Shown one piece after another: positions 54,060 to 62,832 of a stretch of 64,000 nt of DNA. The notes under the pieces were generated by a model. That model saw nothing but the letters and a program-made list of their open reading frames with translations, did not search any database and had not been told where the DNA came from. The stretch is taken from assembly GCA_030430845.1 (NCBI GenBank), contig JAUIKE010000024.1, positions 1 through 64,000 of the forward strand, written 5' to 3'. The translations under genes were made by a program, and so were the position numbers. This DNA is from Bacteroidia bacterium. GTDB taxonomy: Bacteria; Bacteroidota; Bacteroidia; Chitinophagales; Saprospiraceae. Numbering within the stretch: position 1 is the stretch's first letter; the number at the start of each line of letters is the position of its first letter.

Positions 54060-54707
54060 ATGCCGAACAAGTCAGAAAATACAAAGCGAACCGGAGGTAC
54101 TCATCCGATTTATGAGGAGTACGAGTCCTTCGCATTTCATCCGTATAATGTTTTGTTGATTTTGGTATTGATGAGCATCACGGCCTTGTTCCTGGCTTTT
54201 TCAGCTGCCTTTATTTATACACGCGTTCAAAGTCAGCTTCCTCCCATCAAACTGCCCATCATCTTTTTGTTCAACACTCTTATCTTGCTCGGAAGTAGCG
54301 CAACGATGGCCTGGGCCAAACGATCCTATAAAAAAGACAACACCAAGCAATATCAAAACGCTCTTGTCGCCACCATCTTTTTATCCATTATTTTTATGAT
54401 CGCTCAGTTTTTCGGATGGCGAGCCCTATTCCAACAGGAAATATTTATTTACACTGATAACTCAGCCGGCTACCTCTATCTGATTTCCGGCCTTCATTTC
54501 TTGCACGTCATAGCCGGTTTGCCCTTCTTGGGGATGTTTTTATGGAAAGCCCATAAGCAGATGAAAGAACCGGTGAGTGTATTGGTCTACTTTTCAGACC
54601 CCGAAAAGAGGCTCAAGCTAAGGCTTTTAACTATTTATTGGCACTTCCTGGACGGATTGTGGATTTACCTGGTTTTATTCTTCTGGATCAATTATCTAAT
54701 TCAATAA
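54060..54707 (+). CDS. Cytochrome c oxidase subunit III
   Basis: The product has 215 residues with five membrane segments, the short bacterial form. Family landmarks are the opening HPYNVLLILVLMSIT, LHFLHVIAGLPF in TM4 and TIYWHFLDGLWIYLVLFFWI in TM5. Subunit III belongs to the haem-copper terminal oxidase in the inner membrane and stabilises it. No subunit I or II lies nearby, so this is a detached or second copy. It follows the DUF2256 gene by 5 bp. Confidence 0.9.
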   Translation: MPNKSENTKRTGGTHPIYEEYESFAFHPYNVLLILVLMSITALFLAFSAAFIYTRVQSQLPPIKLPIIFLFNTLILLGSSATMAWAKRSYKKDNTKQYQNALVATIFLSIIFMIAQFFGWRALFQQEIFIYTDNSAGYLYLISGLHFLHVIAGLPFLGMFLWKAHKQMKEPVSVLVYFSDPEKRLKLRLLTIYWHFLDGLWIYLVLFFWINYLIQ

Positions 54708-54848
54708 GATTTTCTCTTCCGCTATACCGAAACAATTTTTTCCTTATTATTGTGAAAGGGATGAAATAATTCGTGTGATGCTAAGCACCGATTATCAATC
54801 ATACCAAAAGCATAGTATCAAAGTATCACAGAATCATAGAATCAAATA

Positions 54849-57002
54849 ATGCAAGTCAATGAACCTCAAGTAACCAATCAGCTGGCTATCCAATTAGGCC
54901 TGACTGAAGACGAATTTGAGACCATAAAAGAACAATTAGGGAGGACACCAAACCTGATAGAGCTGCAGATCTATGCACTTATGTGGTCCGAACGGAACTC
55001 ATCCAAAAACGCACTGCATTGGTTAAAGACCTTACCGGCTGAGGGCCCCACTGTATTGCCGGGAAAGGAGATTCATGACCTAAAGCTGATCGATTTCGGA
55101 GAGGGCCTGGCCGGAGCCATGCATTTTTCCACTTTATCCGATATTAATCCTGACTTAAATGGTCGACCAGGTTTTTTGGAGAATCTCGCCTCCTCTTATC
55201 TTCCTTTTGCCCAGTTCTGTACAGCCCCGATGGCTTCTCTTAACTCTATACGCATTGGGAATCTGGAAGAAGAAGAGAATAAAGAGCTATTGGAGTCCGT
55301 CGTAAAACAAATAAGTTCCTACAACAATGCTTTTGGTATTCCCAGTGTGGGTGGGGAAGTTTACTTTGACGCCGAATACCAACACAATCATGTTTTTGAT
55401 ATTTTGTCCTTTGGCTTAGTCCGTACAGCCGATCTTCCATCCATTGATGAAAATTGGCCGGCACAACCTATATTCCTGGCCGGACCGACTAAACATTCAG
55501 CCGCTTTGCCTGATCCCGTATCAGATCGCAGCTTGCTGAATGCGATACTGGAAGCTATCCAGAATCAATTACTCCTGGCTATTCAGGTCGCTCCAATCGG
55601 TGGCCTGGGAAGTCTCGCTGCCCAATTGGCCTGGAAGACTAAAACGGGCATTCGGCTCAACCTGGATGGATTGGACATGGAATTATCCTCAGGCATTCTA
55701 TGGTCTGGATGCAGGCAATGTGTACTTCTGGTTGGTAAAAAAGATAAGGAATCTGAATTATTCGACATTTTCCAAAATAAGGATGTTAGCTGTCTTCGTA
55801 TTGGAGAATTATCGGATACGGATAAAATGGAGATTTTCTTCCAGAAGGAAAAAATCGCAGAATTAAGCCCATCCTCGCTCATTCTGGAAAGTAATACGCT
55901 TAATAAACAACAGGCTTATGAAAAACCGGACTACCTCAAAAAGGTAAAAAAATACAATCCAAACAGAACGCCCAAACCTAACAACTATCTGGAAGTGGCG
56001 AAAAAGATCTGGAGTTCTGCGAATGTCATTTCCAGAAAATGGATCTACGAGCAGTACGATTCTTCACTTGGTAACAATACACTGAGCAGCTATTCATCTG
56101 ATGCGGCCGTTTTACGTATTAAAAACAGCCGGAAGGCCCTGGCGCTCAGCACCGATTGTAATCCGTACTATGTATTCGCTGACCCTTACATAGGCGCTAT
56201 GATCGCAGTCTGCGAAGCGGCACGAAATATTACCTGCTCCGGAGGAGATATTAAAGCCCTGACCTATGCACTACATTTCGGAGATCCCGAAGAGGCGGGT
56301 GAATACTGGCAATTTGTAAATGCTATTAAAGGTATTGGAGATGCTTGTCGCAAATTTGAGATTCCCGTAAGCGGCGGAGACGTGCACTTTTGTAAAACTG
56401 AACAACGAAAGGATGCAGATGCTCCTTTTTTACCAACGCCTATCATTGGCATGATGGGCCTCGTGGATGATGTAGACAACTTAATGAGCCCGGAGTTTAA
56501 AGAAGCTGGACATCAAATATATATGCTGGGAACGCCTTACAACGACTTTGCCAGCTCAGTATACCTTCGTTTGATCCACGGGCTTAAAGAGTCTCCGGTT
56601 CCAAAATTCGAATTGGATGAAGAGTATCATAATTTGTATAATCTGAAGATCATCATCCGCAAGAAACTGATCCTGTCCGCTCATGATATTTCAGAAGGCG
56701 GCCTCCTGGCAGGTTTACTGGAAGCGGCCATTCCCAGAGGATTAGGGTTCGATATAGAGACGGACAACAATTTCCGGAAAGATGCCTATCTCTTCGGCGA
56801 GAGCCAGGGCCGGATTATTGTGACGGTTTCGCTTGACAATGAGGACGAATTAGTCAACTATCTCAACTCCCATAACGTTTCATTTTCGAAGCTAGGTGAA
56901 GTAATCGGCCGCAGGGTAATCATTGACAATCAAGATTTTGGTTTGATTTCCGAGTGGAAATCAGTCCATGAAAAGGCCCTGCCTGAAAAGCTTGACAAAT
57001 AA
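54849..57002 (+). CDS. PurL-like protein with degenerate first-half active site
   Basis: The product has 717 residues, the length of small PurL (FGAM synthase). The start matches PurL (LGLTEDEFETIKEQLGRTPN). In the PurL family the segment WSEHCSYK and the block SHNHPSxxEPYQGAATGVGG hold the catalytic His and metal/ATP ligands. Here they read WSERNSSK and an unrelated stretch near residues 90-110, and the later DMGAAGxTxS motif has become VAPIGGLGSLAA. The second half stays close to PurL (SSDAAVLRIKNS, STDCNPYYVFADPYIGA, PTPIIGMMGLVDDV, LSAHDISEGGLL). It is probably a paralogue without FGAM synthase activity or with a new role. Confidence 0.85.
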   Translation: MQVNEPQVTNQLAIQLGLTEDEFETIKEQLGRTPNLIELQIYALMWSERNSSKNALHWLKTLPAEGPTVLPGKEIHDLKLIDFGEGLAGAMHFSTLSDINPDLNGRPGFLENLASSYLPFAQFCTAPMASLNSIRIGNLEEEENKELLESVVKQISSYNNAFGIPSVGGEVYFDAEYQHNHVFDILSFGLVRTADLPSIDENWPAQPIFLAGPTKHSAALPDPVSDRSLLNAILEAIQNQLLLAIQVAPIGGLGSLAAQLAWKTKTGIRLNLDGLDMELSSGILWSGCRQCVLLVGKKDKESELFDIFQNKDVSCLRIGELSDTDKMEIFFQKEKIAELSPSSLILESNTLNKQQAYEKPDYLKKVKKYNPNRTPKPNNYLEVAKKIWSSANVISRKWIYEQYDSSLGNNTLSSYSSDAAVLRIKNSRKALALSTDCNPYYVFADPYIGAMIAVCEAARNITCSGGDIKALTYALHFGDPEEAGEYWQFVNAIKGIGDACRKFEIPVSGGDVHFCKTEQRKDADAPFLPTPIIGMMGLVDDVDNLMSPEFKEAGHQIYMLGTPYNDFASSVYLRLIHGLKESPVPKFELDEEYHNLYNLKIIIRKKLILSAHDISEGGLLAGLLEAAIPRGLGFDIETDNNFRKDAYLFGESQGRIIVTVSLDNEDELVNYLNSHNVSFSKLGEVIGRRVIIDNQDFGLISEWKSVHEKALPEKLDK

Positions 57003-57531
57003 GGCTGAATTTTATTTTTTTGTATTTCAGAACCATTGGATGCGGACCAAGCAGCATTCAATGGTTCTGTTAAATATTATTTTTTTCTTAAACTACAACT
57101 AGATCACATTAAGTCTAGATTGTCCTTAATATCTTTGCAGCTAAGCAAACTAAGAACATATCAATAGTGAACTACCACCCCCAAAGGAGGTGGCTTCAAG
57201 GAACGCATGGGCCAAAGGCCCAACATAAACCTTGAACTTTAGACGCTTCATCGCAATTTGTACCTAGAAAGTTAGGTGGCTGACTATCACTCCACGTCCG
57301 TAATCTGCTATCCCGGCAGATTATTCAATGATAGCTATTTTTGCTTCATTTGGACAACAATTATAATTTACATCTGCTTTGGTTTTCAGCAGATCCATTT
57401 AAATTGTTAACAGCATAAATATACAATTAATTTTAGTTAAAAACAACTTTTTGTGTCAAAAATACTGGCGCAGCCAACATGCATAACCATCGTCAAAGAC
57501 GAAGGTTTTTAATAAAAATAAAAATCGTGTA
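57003..57531. other. 529-bp spacer with terminator and nested hairpins
   Basis: After the terminator at 57028-57069 comes AT-rich sequence, then a hairpin-dense block at about 57175-57345, then AT-rich DNA leading to the TlpA gene. The block holds CCACCCCC/GGAGGTGG, a TTCAAGG/CCTTGAA stem around TGGGCC-AAA-GGCCCA, and a CTATCA/TGATAG stem around AATCTGC/GCAGATT that ends in GCTATTTTT. No protein frame fits. It may be a structured RNA or the remnant of a mobile-element end. Confidence 0.45.
57028..57069 (+). terminator. Terminator after the PurL-like gene
   Basis: CAGAACCATTGGATGC at 57028-57043 pairs with GCATTCAATGGTTCTG at 57054-57069 (16 bp, one G-T pair), followed by a T-rich run. Confidence 0.85.
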
Positions 57532-58647
57532 ATGATGAAGAACGGCTTTTTTTTACTCTCCTTAATGATCCTAAGCTTAAGCGTATGGAGTTGTCAGCCC
57601 GATATTAAGGGCGTCCAGATTGAAGGAAAAATTGACGGTGCTTCCAATCTTCAGGTTTTCCTGGACAAAGTTACCCTGAACAAGGCTAATTCTGTTATTC
57701 AGAAGGCGGATATCTCTTCTAACGGATCTTTCAGCTTTCCTTTCCCGGATGGTTTGGAACCCGGTATTTACAACATCCGCGTAGGTGCCTCAAGGGCCTA
57801 TTTGATCCTGGACGGCAGTGAAAAACGAATCCATATTTCCGGTTCTCTAGCGGATCTGGCCAATATGAGCCATCAGGTGTCAGGCTCTGCAAATACCAAT
57901 AGCTACCTGGATATGGTGAAGGCGCTGAACAACAGACAGTACGGCGTAAATGAATTGGTCAACTATATAGACACAACTTCTAATCCTTTCTCCAGTGCCC
58001 TGATCACCTATCAAATGGGTGCGAGTATGGATGCAATTCCCTATCAACAATCAGCTTTGCAAAAACTCGAAGCTTCTTATCCTAATGACCCATCTACCTT
58101 GGAATACAAAAACCTGCTGAACCGATTGGAAATCCAAATTGCCAGGATGCAGGCTAATGAAATGATTAAAGTTGGCATGCCGGCTCCGGATATTGAATTG
58201 CCTAATCCAGATGGAACGAAAATGGCCCTTTCAGACCTGAAAGGACAGGTGGTGTTGCTAGACTTCTGGGCGAGCTGGTGCGGACCTTGTCGAAGAGAAA
58301 ACCCGAATGTGGTTAAAGTATATGACAGATACAAAGATCAGGGCTTTACGGTATTCAGTGTTTCGTTGGATGGGCTCGATGAACGTACCAAGGCCCGTTT
58401 GGGAGCCAATCAAATCGACCAGTACCTCGTTAATGAAAAGAAAAAGTGGGAAAATGCCATTGCACAGGATAATCTAAAATGGGATTACCATGTCAGTGAA
58501 CTAAGAAAGTGGGACACCGAAGTAGCGGCCATGTACGGAGTCAGCGGTATCCCTAAGGCATTTATGATCGACAGAGAGGGTAAGATCGCGGCTGTGGGCG
58601 TTAGAGGCGCTGCTATGATTGAAAATGAATTGAAGAAGTTGTTATAA
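57532..58647 (+). CDS. TlpA-type thioredoxin lipoprotein with DUF4369-like N-domain
   Basis: The product has 371 residues. The lipobox Cys21 (SLSVWSC) marks an envelope lipoprotein. Residues 25-120 form the strand-rich DUF4369-like domain (VQIEGKIDGASNLQVFLDK). A TlpA/ResA-type thioredoxin domain follows from about 215, with the redox motif WCGPC at 249-253, GTKMALSDLKGQVVLLDFWASW and the cis-proline loop GVSGIPKAFMI. It reduces or isomerises disulfides in the periplasm. An insert after the first strands (about 295-335) is charged and helical. Confidence 0.93.
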   Translation: MMKNGFFLLSLMILSLSVWSCQPDIKGVQIEGKIDGASNLQVFLDKVTLNKANSVIQKADISSNGSFSFPFPDGLEPGIYNIRVGASRAYLILDGSEKRIHISGSLADLANMSHQVSGSANTNSYLDMVKALNNRQYGVNELVNYIDTTSNPFSSALITYQMGASMDAIPYQQSALQKLEASYPNDPSTLEYKNLLNRLEIQIARMQANEMIKVGMPAPDIELPNPDGTKMALSDLKGQVVLLDFWASWCGPCRRENPNVVKVYDRYKDQGFTVFSVSLDGLDERTKARLGANQIDQYLVNEKKKWENAIAQDNLKWDYHVSELRKWDTEVAAMYGVSGIPKAFMIDREGKIAAVGVRGAAMIENELKKLL

Positions 58648-58937
58648 CTGACCTTACGCAGTGAAGCATAAGTATCGCTGCGCCCAGACGGCCCGTATGG
58701 CTGCAGCTTTTTGAAGGGTGCTTTTTTTATGCTCGGGTTGACACCCGAGCTTCAGAAGCTTTCGCCACAAAGCGGCTTTCAGATAAAGAAATATCAACCG
58801 CGGAGCGGTGACAGCTTCTAGCCTACGGTGCCAACCGTAGGCAGAAAATTGCCCCCCAAAAAAGCTGCAGCCAGACGGCCCGTCTGGGCGCAGCGACACA
58901 TGGAGCATTTTTTCAAAAGCGCGTAACATCCGTTATA
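58642..58937. repeat. Inverted-repeat intergenic element, about 296 bp
   Basis: This occupies the whole spacer between two convergent genes and contains the TlpA stop codon. The arms 58675-58712 and 58859-58896 match in 36 of 38 positions. Outer arms 58642-58659 and 58920-58937 match in 15 of 18. Inside are smaller hairpins: GCTCGGGT/ACCCGAGC around 58731-58750, CCGCGGAGCGG at 58798-58808 and GCCTACGGT/ACCGTAGGC around 58821-58842. No coding content. Confidence 0.85.
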
Positions 58938-58944
58938 ATTCTCC

Positions 58945-59691
58945 TTATAAATTCCTAAAGCAAGCACAAATTATTCCGGTAGCTACCGCTGCATTCAAGG
59001 ACTCTGCTCCTCCCCGTGATGGGATGGAAATCCACTCTTGAACTAAGGGGGCATTGGACTCGGAAATACCCTGCCCCTCATTTCCAATCACGATCAGGCC
59101 TGATGCATCTAAAGGATGGGTAAAGATATTTTTTCCATTCATATCTGCACCATACACCTTTTTTTCGGGAAAGCGATCCATGATCTCTTTGAGTTCGCCT
59201 TGAACAGAACGGACTCTTAGGAAGGCGCCCATGGAAGACTGGATCACCTTGGGGTTATAAAAATCGACGCTATTGGGAGAAGCAAAGACATAAGGCAAGC
59301 CAAACCAATCGGCAATGCGAAGGATCGTACCCATATTGCCGGGATCGCGAATATCATCCAGGAACAGGCAAAGAGCAGAGGGAATGTCGGCATCTTGCTT
59401 AAAATCCGGCATTTTGACTACTGCCAGCACCTGATTAGGCGTTTTAAGGCTGGAAATTTTTTTCAATTCACGCTCATTGAGTTGAACCAACTGATCCGCG
59501 GGTAGATTTAATAGCGGTTGGTTTTCTTGCAGCCAGTCGGGCAATGCACAAATTATTTCTACTGCAAAGGATTGGTTTTGCAATAATTCTTTTACAATTT
59601 TGTCCCCCTCACAGATAAAGGATTTATGTTTGAGGCGAAATTTCTTAATTGTTAGGGATTTGATATATTTAAGCCGGCTATTTGAAAGCAT
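58945..59691 (-). CDS. SpoU/TrmH-family RNA 2'-O-methyltransferase
   Basis: The product has 248 residues from the ATG at 59691; a GTG five codons upstream is possible. An N-terminal substrate-binding part (KFRLKHKSFICEGDKIVKELL) is followed by the knotted SPOUT domain with motif 1 LDDIRDPGNMGTILRIADWF, motif 2 VIGNEGQGIS and motif 3 ISIPSRGGAESLNAAVATGI. It methylates a ribose in rRNA or tRNA; the target is not readable. Its start is only 17 bp from the divergent Omp85 gene. Confidence 0.93.
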   Translation of the reverse strand: MLSNSRLKYIKSLTIKKFRLKHKSFICEGDKIVKELLQNQSFAVEIICALPDWLQENQPLLNLPADQLVQLNERELKKISSLKTPNQVLAVVKMPDFKQDADIPSALCLFLDDIRDPGNMGTILRIADWFGLPYVFASPNSVDFYNPKVIQSSMGAFLRVRSVQGELKEIMDRFPEKKVYGADMNGKNIFTHPLDASGLIVIGNEGQGISESNAPLVQEWISIPSRGGAESLNAAVATGIICACFRNL

Positions 59692-59708
59692 CTTTTCACA
59701 ATTCACTT

Positions 59709-62165
59709 ATGTTGATCAATCTAGGCAAATGTTACACCTTTCTACTTTTTTGCACGGTATTAGCACTTACCTCTTGCAATACTAGCAAATTTTTAGCCGA
59801 GGATGAATACTTGCTGGAAAAGAATAACATCAAATTCCAGGGAAAGGAGAAAATTAAAAACAAAGGAACCTTAAAGTATAACCTATCTTCCTTTTACAAA
59901 CAACGCCCTAACGGCAACTTCTTATTTGTTCCCAGAGAATGGTATCATTTCAAAACCGAAGCACAGGAAAACCCATCCAAGTTTCAACGCTGGCAGCAAA
60001 GAGTCCTGGGAGAACCGCCTTCTATTTATGACGAAGAACTGGCCTCAGCTACGGCAGAAGCCATGCAGTATTATCTCGAATACAAAGGCTACTTCAACGC
60101 TTCGGTGGTCAACGATCATTATTATAAAAGGCATAAGGCCTTTGTTAATTACTATATCCACCCGGGCACGCTATTCCGCATCGACACCATCGCTTTTAGT
60201 AGTCAGGATACCATGGTCCAAAAGCTAATCAATCAAGTCAGTGAGGAAACCTATTTAAAGCCGGGAGAAGGCTTGGAAGGAGAACTTTTTGAGTTGGAAA
60301 AAGAACGAATCTCACAACATCTTCGAAATAACGGATACGCTTATTTTTATTCCAATTATATTGCACCGCTGGAAGCCGACACCAATGTTGTGTCCAAAAA
60401 AGCCCGCCTGTATCTTGAAATTTTGCCCCCGCCAGGCGAGTCGCATCACACACAATACAGAATAGGGAAGATCAGCGTTTTTCCTCAATATGACCCTACA
60501 CTGGATGAAAGTACATTGCCAGATACCCTCTTTAGCAATATTCATTTTCGCGGAGATACCACGAACTTTCCGGTCAGGCCACAGGCAATCGTCAACGCAG
60601 TTTATCTGAAAGAAGGAGAGCTTTACCGGGAGTCCGCCTACAATCAGACGAATCGGCGCTTATCAGCACTGGGAGTTTTTCGTTTTGTACGGATAAAATA
60701 TGAACCATCGACCCAGGATTCGTCCATCCTTGATTTTCGAATTGAACTAACCTCCAATCCGAAACTGGAAGTTGGTATTGACTTTGAACTCAATTATACC
60801 AACCGGAGTACCTCCTCCGCCACAGCCGATTTACTAGGGGTTTCGATCAGTCCGTCTCTGAAGAACCGAAATATGTTCAATGGAGCTGAACTGCTTATCA
60901 GTAATCTCTCTGTCGGGGTCGAAGTCAATCCAAGCTCTAACAATGCCCGCTTTTGGAACACCATTGACCTTAATTTGCAGACGGATCTTTACTTCCCTAA
61001 ATTCCTGGACTACCTGGGCATTTGGCGTCGAATGAACCGGATCAAAACGGGAAAAAATTCCCGGCTGGTGGGGAATGGGTTTTACCGGACGATGCAAGAA
61101 AACGCAGCTACCCGCCTTCGAGCCAGCTATAATTTTTTATTGCTATTGGATTTTTACCAATACAACTTTTTCAATGCCTCTTTTGGATATGACATTCAAA
61201 AATCAAGCACCGACCGTTACCTGATCAACCACCTGGCCATTGACTACCTAAGGCCGGAAACACAACCCGATTTTGACCGCATCCTGGAGTCCAATCCGTT
61301 TCTTGAAAGGAGTTTTGGGGAGCAGCTCTTTGTCAGTATCCTCTTTCGGGATATTAATTATGTAAAAAGAAGCCGGATCAGCCGAAAGGGAGAGTCGTAT
61401 TTTCTGGGTACCAGTGTGGAAGTGGCCGGCGCCGAGATCTTTGCCGGAAATGCTATTTACAATGCCGTTCGTTCCAGCAAGGATACCCTTACACTGGGTA
61501 ACGTCAACTTTGCCCAGTACGCCAAATTCGATTTTGACCTGAGGTATTACAAACAAATTTCTCCTCAAAGCACCTTTGCTGCCCGCTTCAACATCGGCAT
61601 TGCACGCCCCTACGGATACGCTACGGATGTTCCTTACGTCAAACAGTTTTTTGTAGGCGGCCCCAACAGCATTCGGGCCTGGGCTGCCCGCGGGCTTGGC
61701 CCTGGCGGTTACATAGACTCTCTGACCGTGAACTCTAACAATCGGTTACTTTTTTACCAAACAGGAGACTTAAAACTCGAATTTAATCTCGAATATCGCT
61801 TTGACTTACTGTGGCGTTTAAAAGGAGCCTTGTTTCTGGATGGAGGTAACGTCTGGACCTTTCAGAGAGATCCCGATCGTTGTGGCTCTCAGTTTCTTTT
61901 TAGCAGAAGAAGTGAAATGGACTGCCCGGATCAGCCGGGAGCAGGTGATCCTTTTTATAAACAAATAGCTTTAGGAGCCGGTTTTGGTTTCCGTTTTGAT
62001 TTTACCTACTTCATTTTCAGGCTCGACCTGGGCCTGCCTATCCGAAGTCCGTTTCCCAGCCCCGATGATCCGGATAATATCAGAGAATGGGATTATTGGT
62101 ACGATTTTTCCGGTATAAAACTTAAGGACTTCAACTTTAATATTGGCTTGGGTTATCCTTTCTGA
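59709..62165 (+). CDS. BamA/TamA-family (Omp85) outer-membrane lipoprotein
   Basis: The product has 818 residues. I chose the ATG at 59709 because it gives a clean lipoprotein signal with Cys23 (ALTSC); the frame opens earlier at a TTG. POTRA-like repeats occupy about 30-340 (AMQYYLEYKGYFNASV, ISQHLRNNGYAYFYSNYI). The rest is a 16-strand-type barrel with the Omp85 motif GGPNSIRAWAARGLGPGGY and a final aromatic strand ending in Phe (LGYPF). A lipidated Omp85 protein is typical of Bacteroidota; it assembles or exports outer-membrane proteins. Its 3' end overlaps nth by 13 bp. Confidence 0.92.
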   Translation: MLINLGKCYTFLLFCTVLALTSCNTSKFLAEDEYLLEKNNIKFQGKEKIKNKGTLKYNLSSFYKQRPNGNFLFVPREWYHFKTEAQENPSKFQRWQQRVLGEPPSIYDEELASATAEAMQYYLEYKGYFNASVVNDHYYKRHKAFVNYYIHPGTLFRIDTIAFSSQDTMVQKLINQVSEETYLKPGEGLEGELFELEKERISQHLRNNGYAYFYSNYIAPLEADTNVVSKKARLYLEILPPPGESHHTQYRIGKISVFPQYDPTLDESTLPDTLFSNIHFRGDTTNFPVRPQAIVNAVYLKEGELYRESAYNQTNRRLSALGVFRFVRIKYEPSTQDSSILDFRIELTSNPKLEVGIDFELNYTNRSTSSATADLLGVSISPSLKNRNMFNGAELLISNLSVGVEVNPSSNNARFWNTIDLNLQTDLYFPKFLDYLGIWRRMNRIKTGKNSRLVGNGFYRTMQENAATRLRASYNFLLLLDFYQYNFFNASFGYDIQKSSTDRYLINHLAIDYLRPETQPDFDRILESNPFLERSFGEQLFVSILFRDINYVKRSRISRKGESYFLGTSVEVAGAEIFAGNAIYNAVRSSKDTLTLGNVNFAQYAKFDFDLRYYKQISPQSTFAARFNIGIARPYGYATDVPYVKQFFVGGPNSIRAWAARGLGPGGYIDSLTVNSNNRLLFYQTGDLKLEFNLEYRFDLLWRLKGALFLDGGNVWTFQRDPDRCGSQFLFSRRSEMDCPDQPGAGDPFYKQIALGAGFGFRFDFTYFIFRLDLGLPIRSPFPSPDDPDNIREWDYWYDFSGIKLKDFNFNIGLGYPF

Positions 62166-62821
62166 GTACGATCAAATTCATTAAACATGCTTTTTCGTCC
62201 GTATTTACTGCAAATGGGACATTCGTAAGGGTTGTGTCCTCTGGCCGGGCAGTATTCCCGACCAAAGTAGATGATTTGCAGGTGCAGCTTATTCCACTTC
62301 TCTTTGGGAAAAAGTGATTTGAGGTCCTTTTCTGTTTTAGTTACATTTTTACCAGTGCTGAGCGTCCAGCGGTATGCCAGGCGATGTATGTGCGTATCCA
62401 CGGGAAAGGCCGGCACACCAAATGCCTGGCTCATGACGACGGAAGCTGTTTTGTGTCCCACACCCGGCAGATCCTCCAAAGCGGAAAACTGAGCAGGCAC
62501 CTCTCCTTCGTATTGATCGATCAGGATTTTGGAAAGATTAGAAATGGCTTTTGATTTTTGTGGAGACAAGCCGCAAGGGCGAATAATGGACTTAATATCT
62601 TCCACCGGCAATTCGGCCATATCAAAGGGATTGTCGGCCGCCTCAAAAAGATGGGGCGTGACTTTATTGACTCGTTCATCAGTGCATTGAGCCGACAAAA
62701 GAACAGCCACCAACAAGGTATAGGGATCCTTATGATCCAGTGGAATTGGGGTTGTGGGGTATAAATTTTCTAATATTTCTAAAATAGCGGCGGCTTTGTC
62801 TTTTCTTGAAATTCTGGTCAT
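62153..62821 (-). CDS. nth: Endonuclease III
   Basis: The product has 222 residues. Nth is a base-excision DNA glycosylase/AP lyase for oxidised pyrimidines. The helix-hairpin-helix LPGVGHKTASVV carries the catalytic Lys, the catalytic Asp is in FPVDTHIHRLAYR, and the iron-sulfur cluster cysteines are in EYCPARGHNPYECPIC plus one upstream region. LLSAQCTDERVN is also typical. It starts 11 bp after the purM stop on the same strand, so the two are probably co-transcribed. Confidence 0.96.
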   Translation of the reverse strand: MTRISRKDKAAAILEILENLYPTTPIPLDHKDPYTLLVAVLLSAQCTDERVNKVTPHLFEAADNPFDMAELPVEDIKSIIRPCGLSPQKSKAISNLSKILIDQYEGEVPAQFSALEDLPGVGHKTASVVMSQAFGVPAFPVDTHIHRLAYRWTLSTGKNVTKTEKDLKSLFPKEKWNKLHLQIIYFGREYCPARGHNPYECPICSKYGRKSMFNEFDRTQKG

Positions 62822-62832
62822 TTTAATTTCCT

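Noticed and set aside
57170-57440. tmRNA, RNase P RNA or SRP RNA in the structured spacer
   Set aside because: The conserved core sequences of these RNAs that I know are absent.
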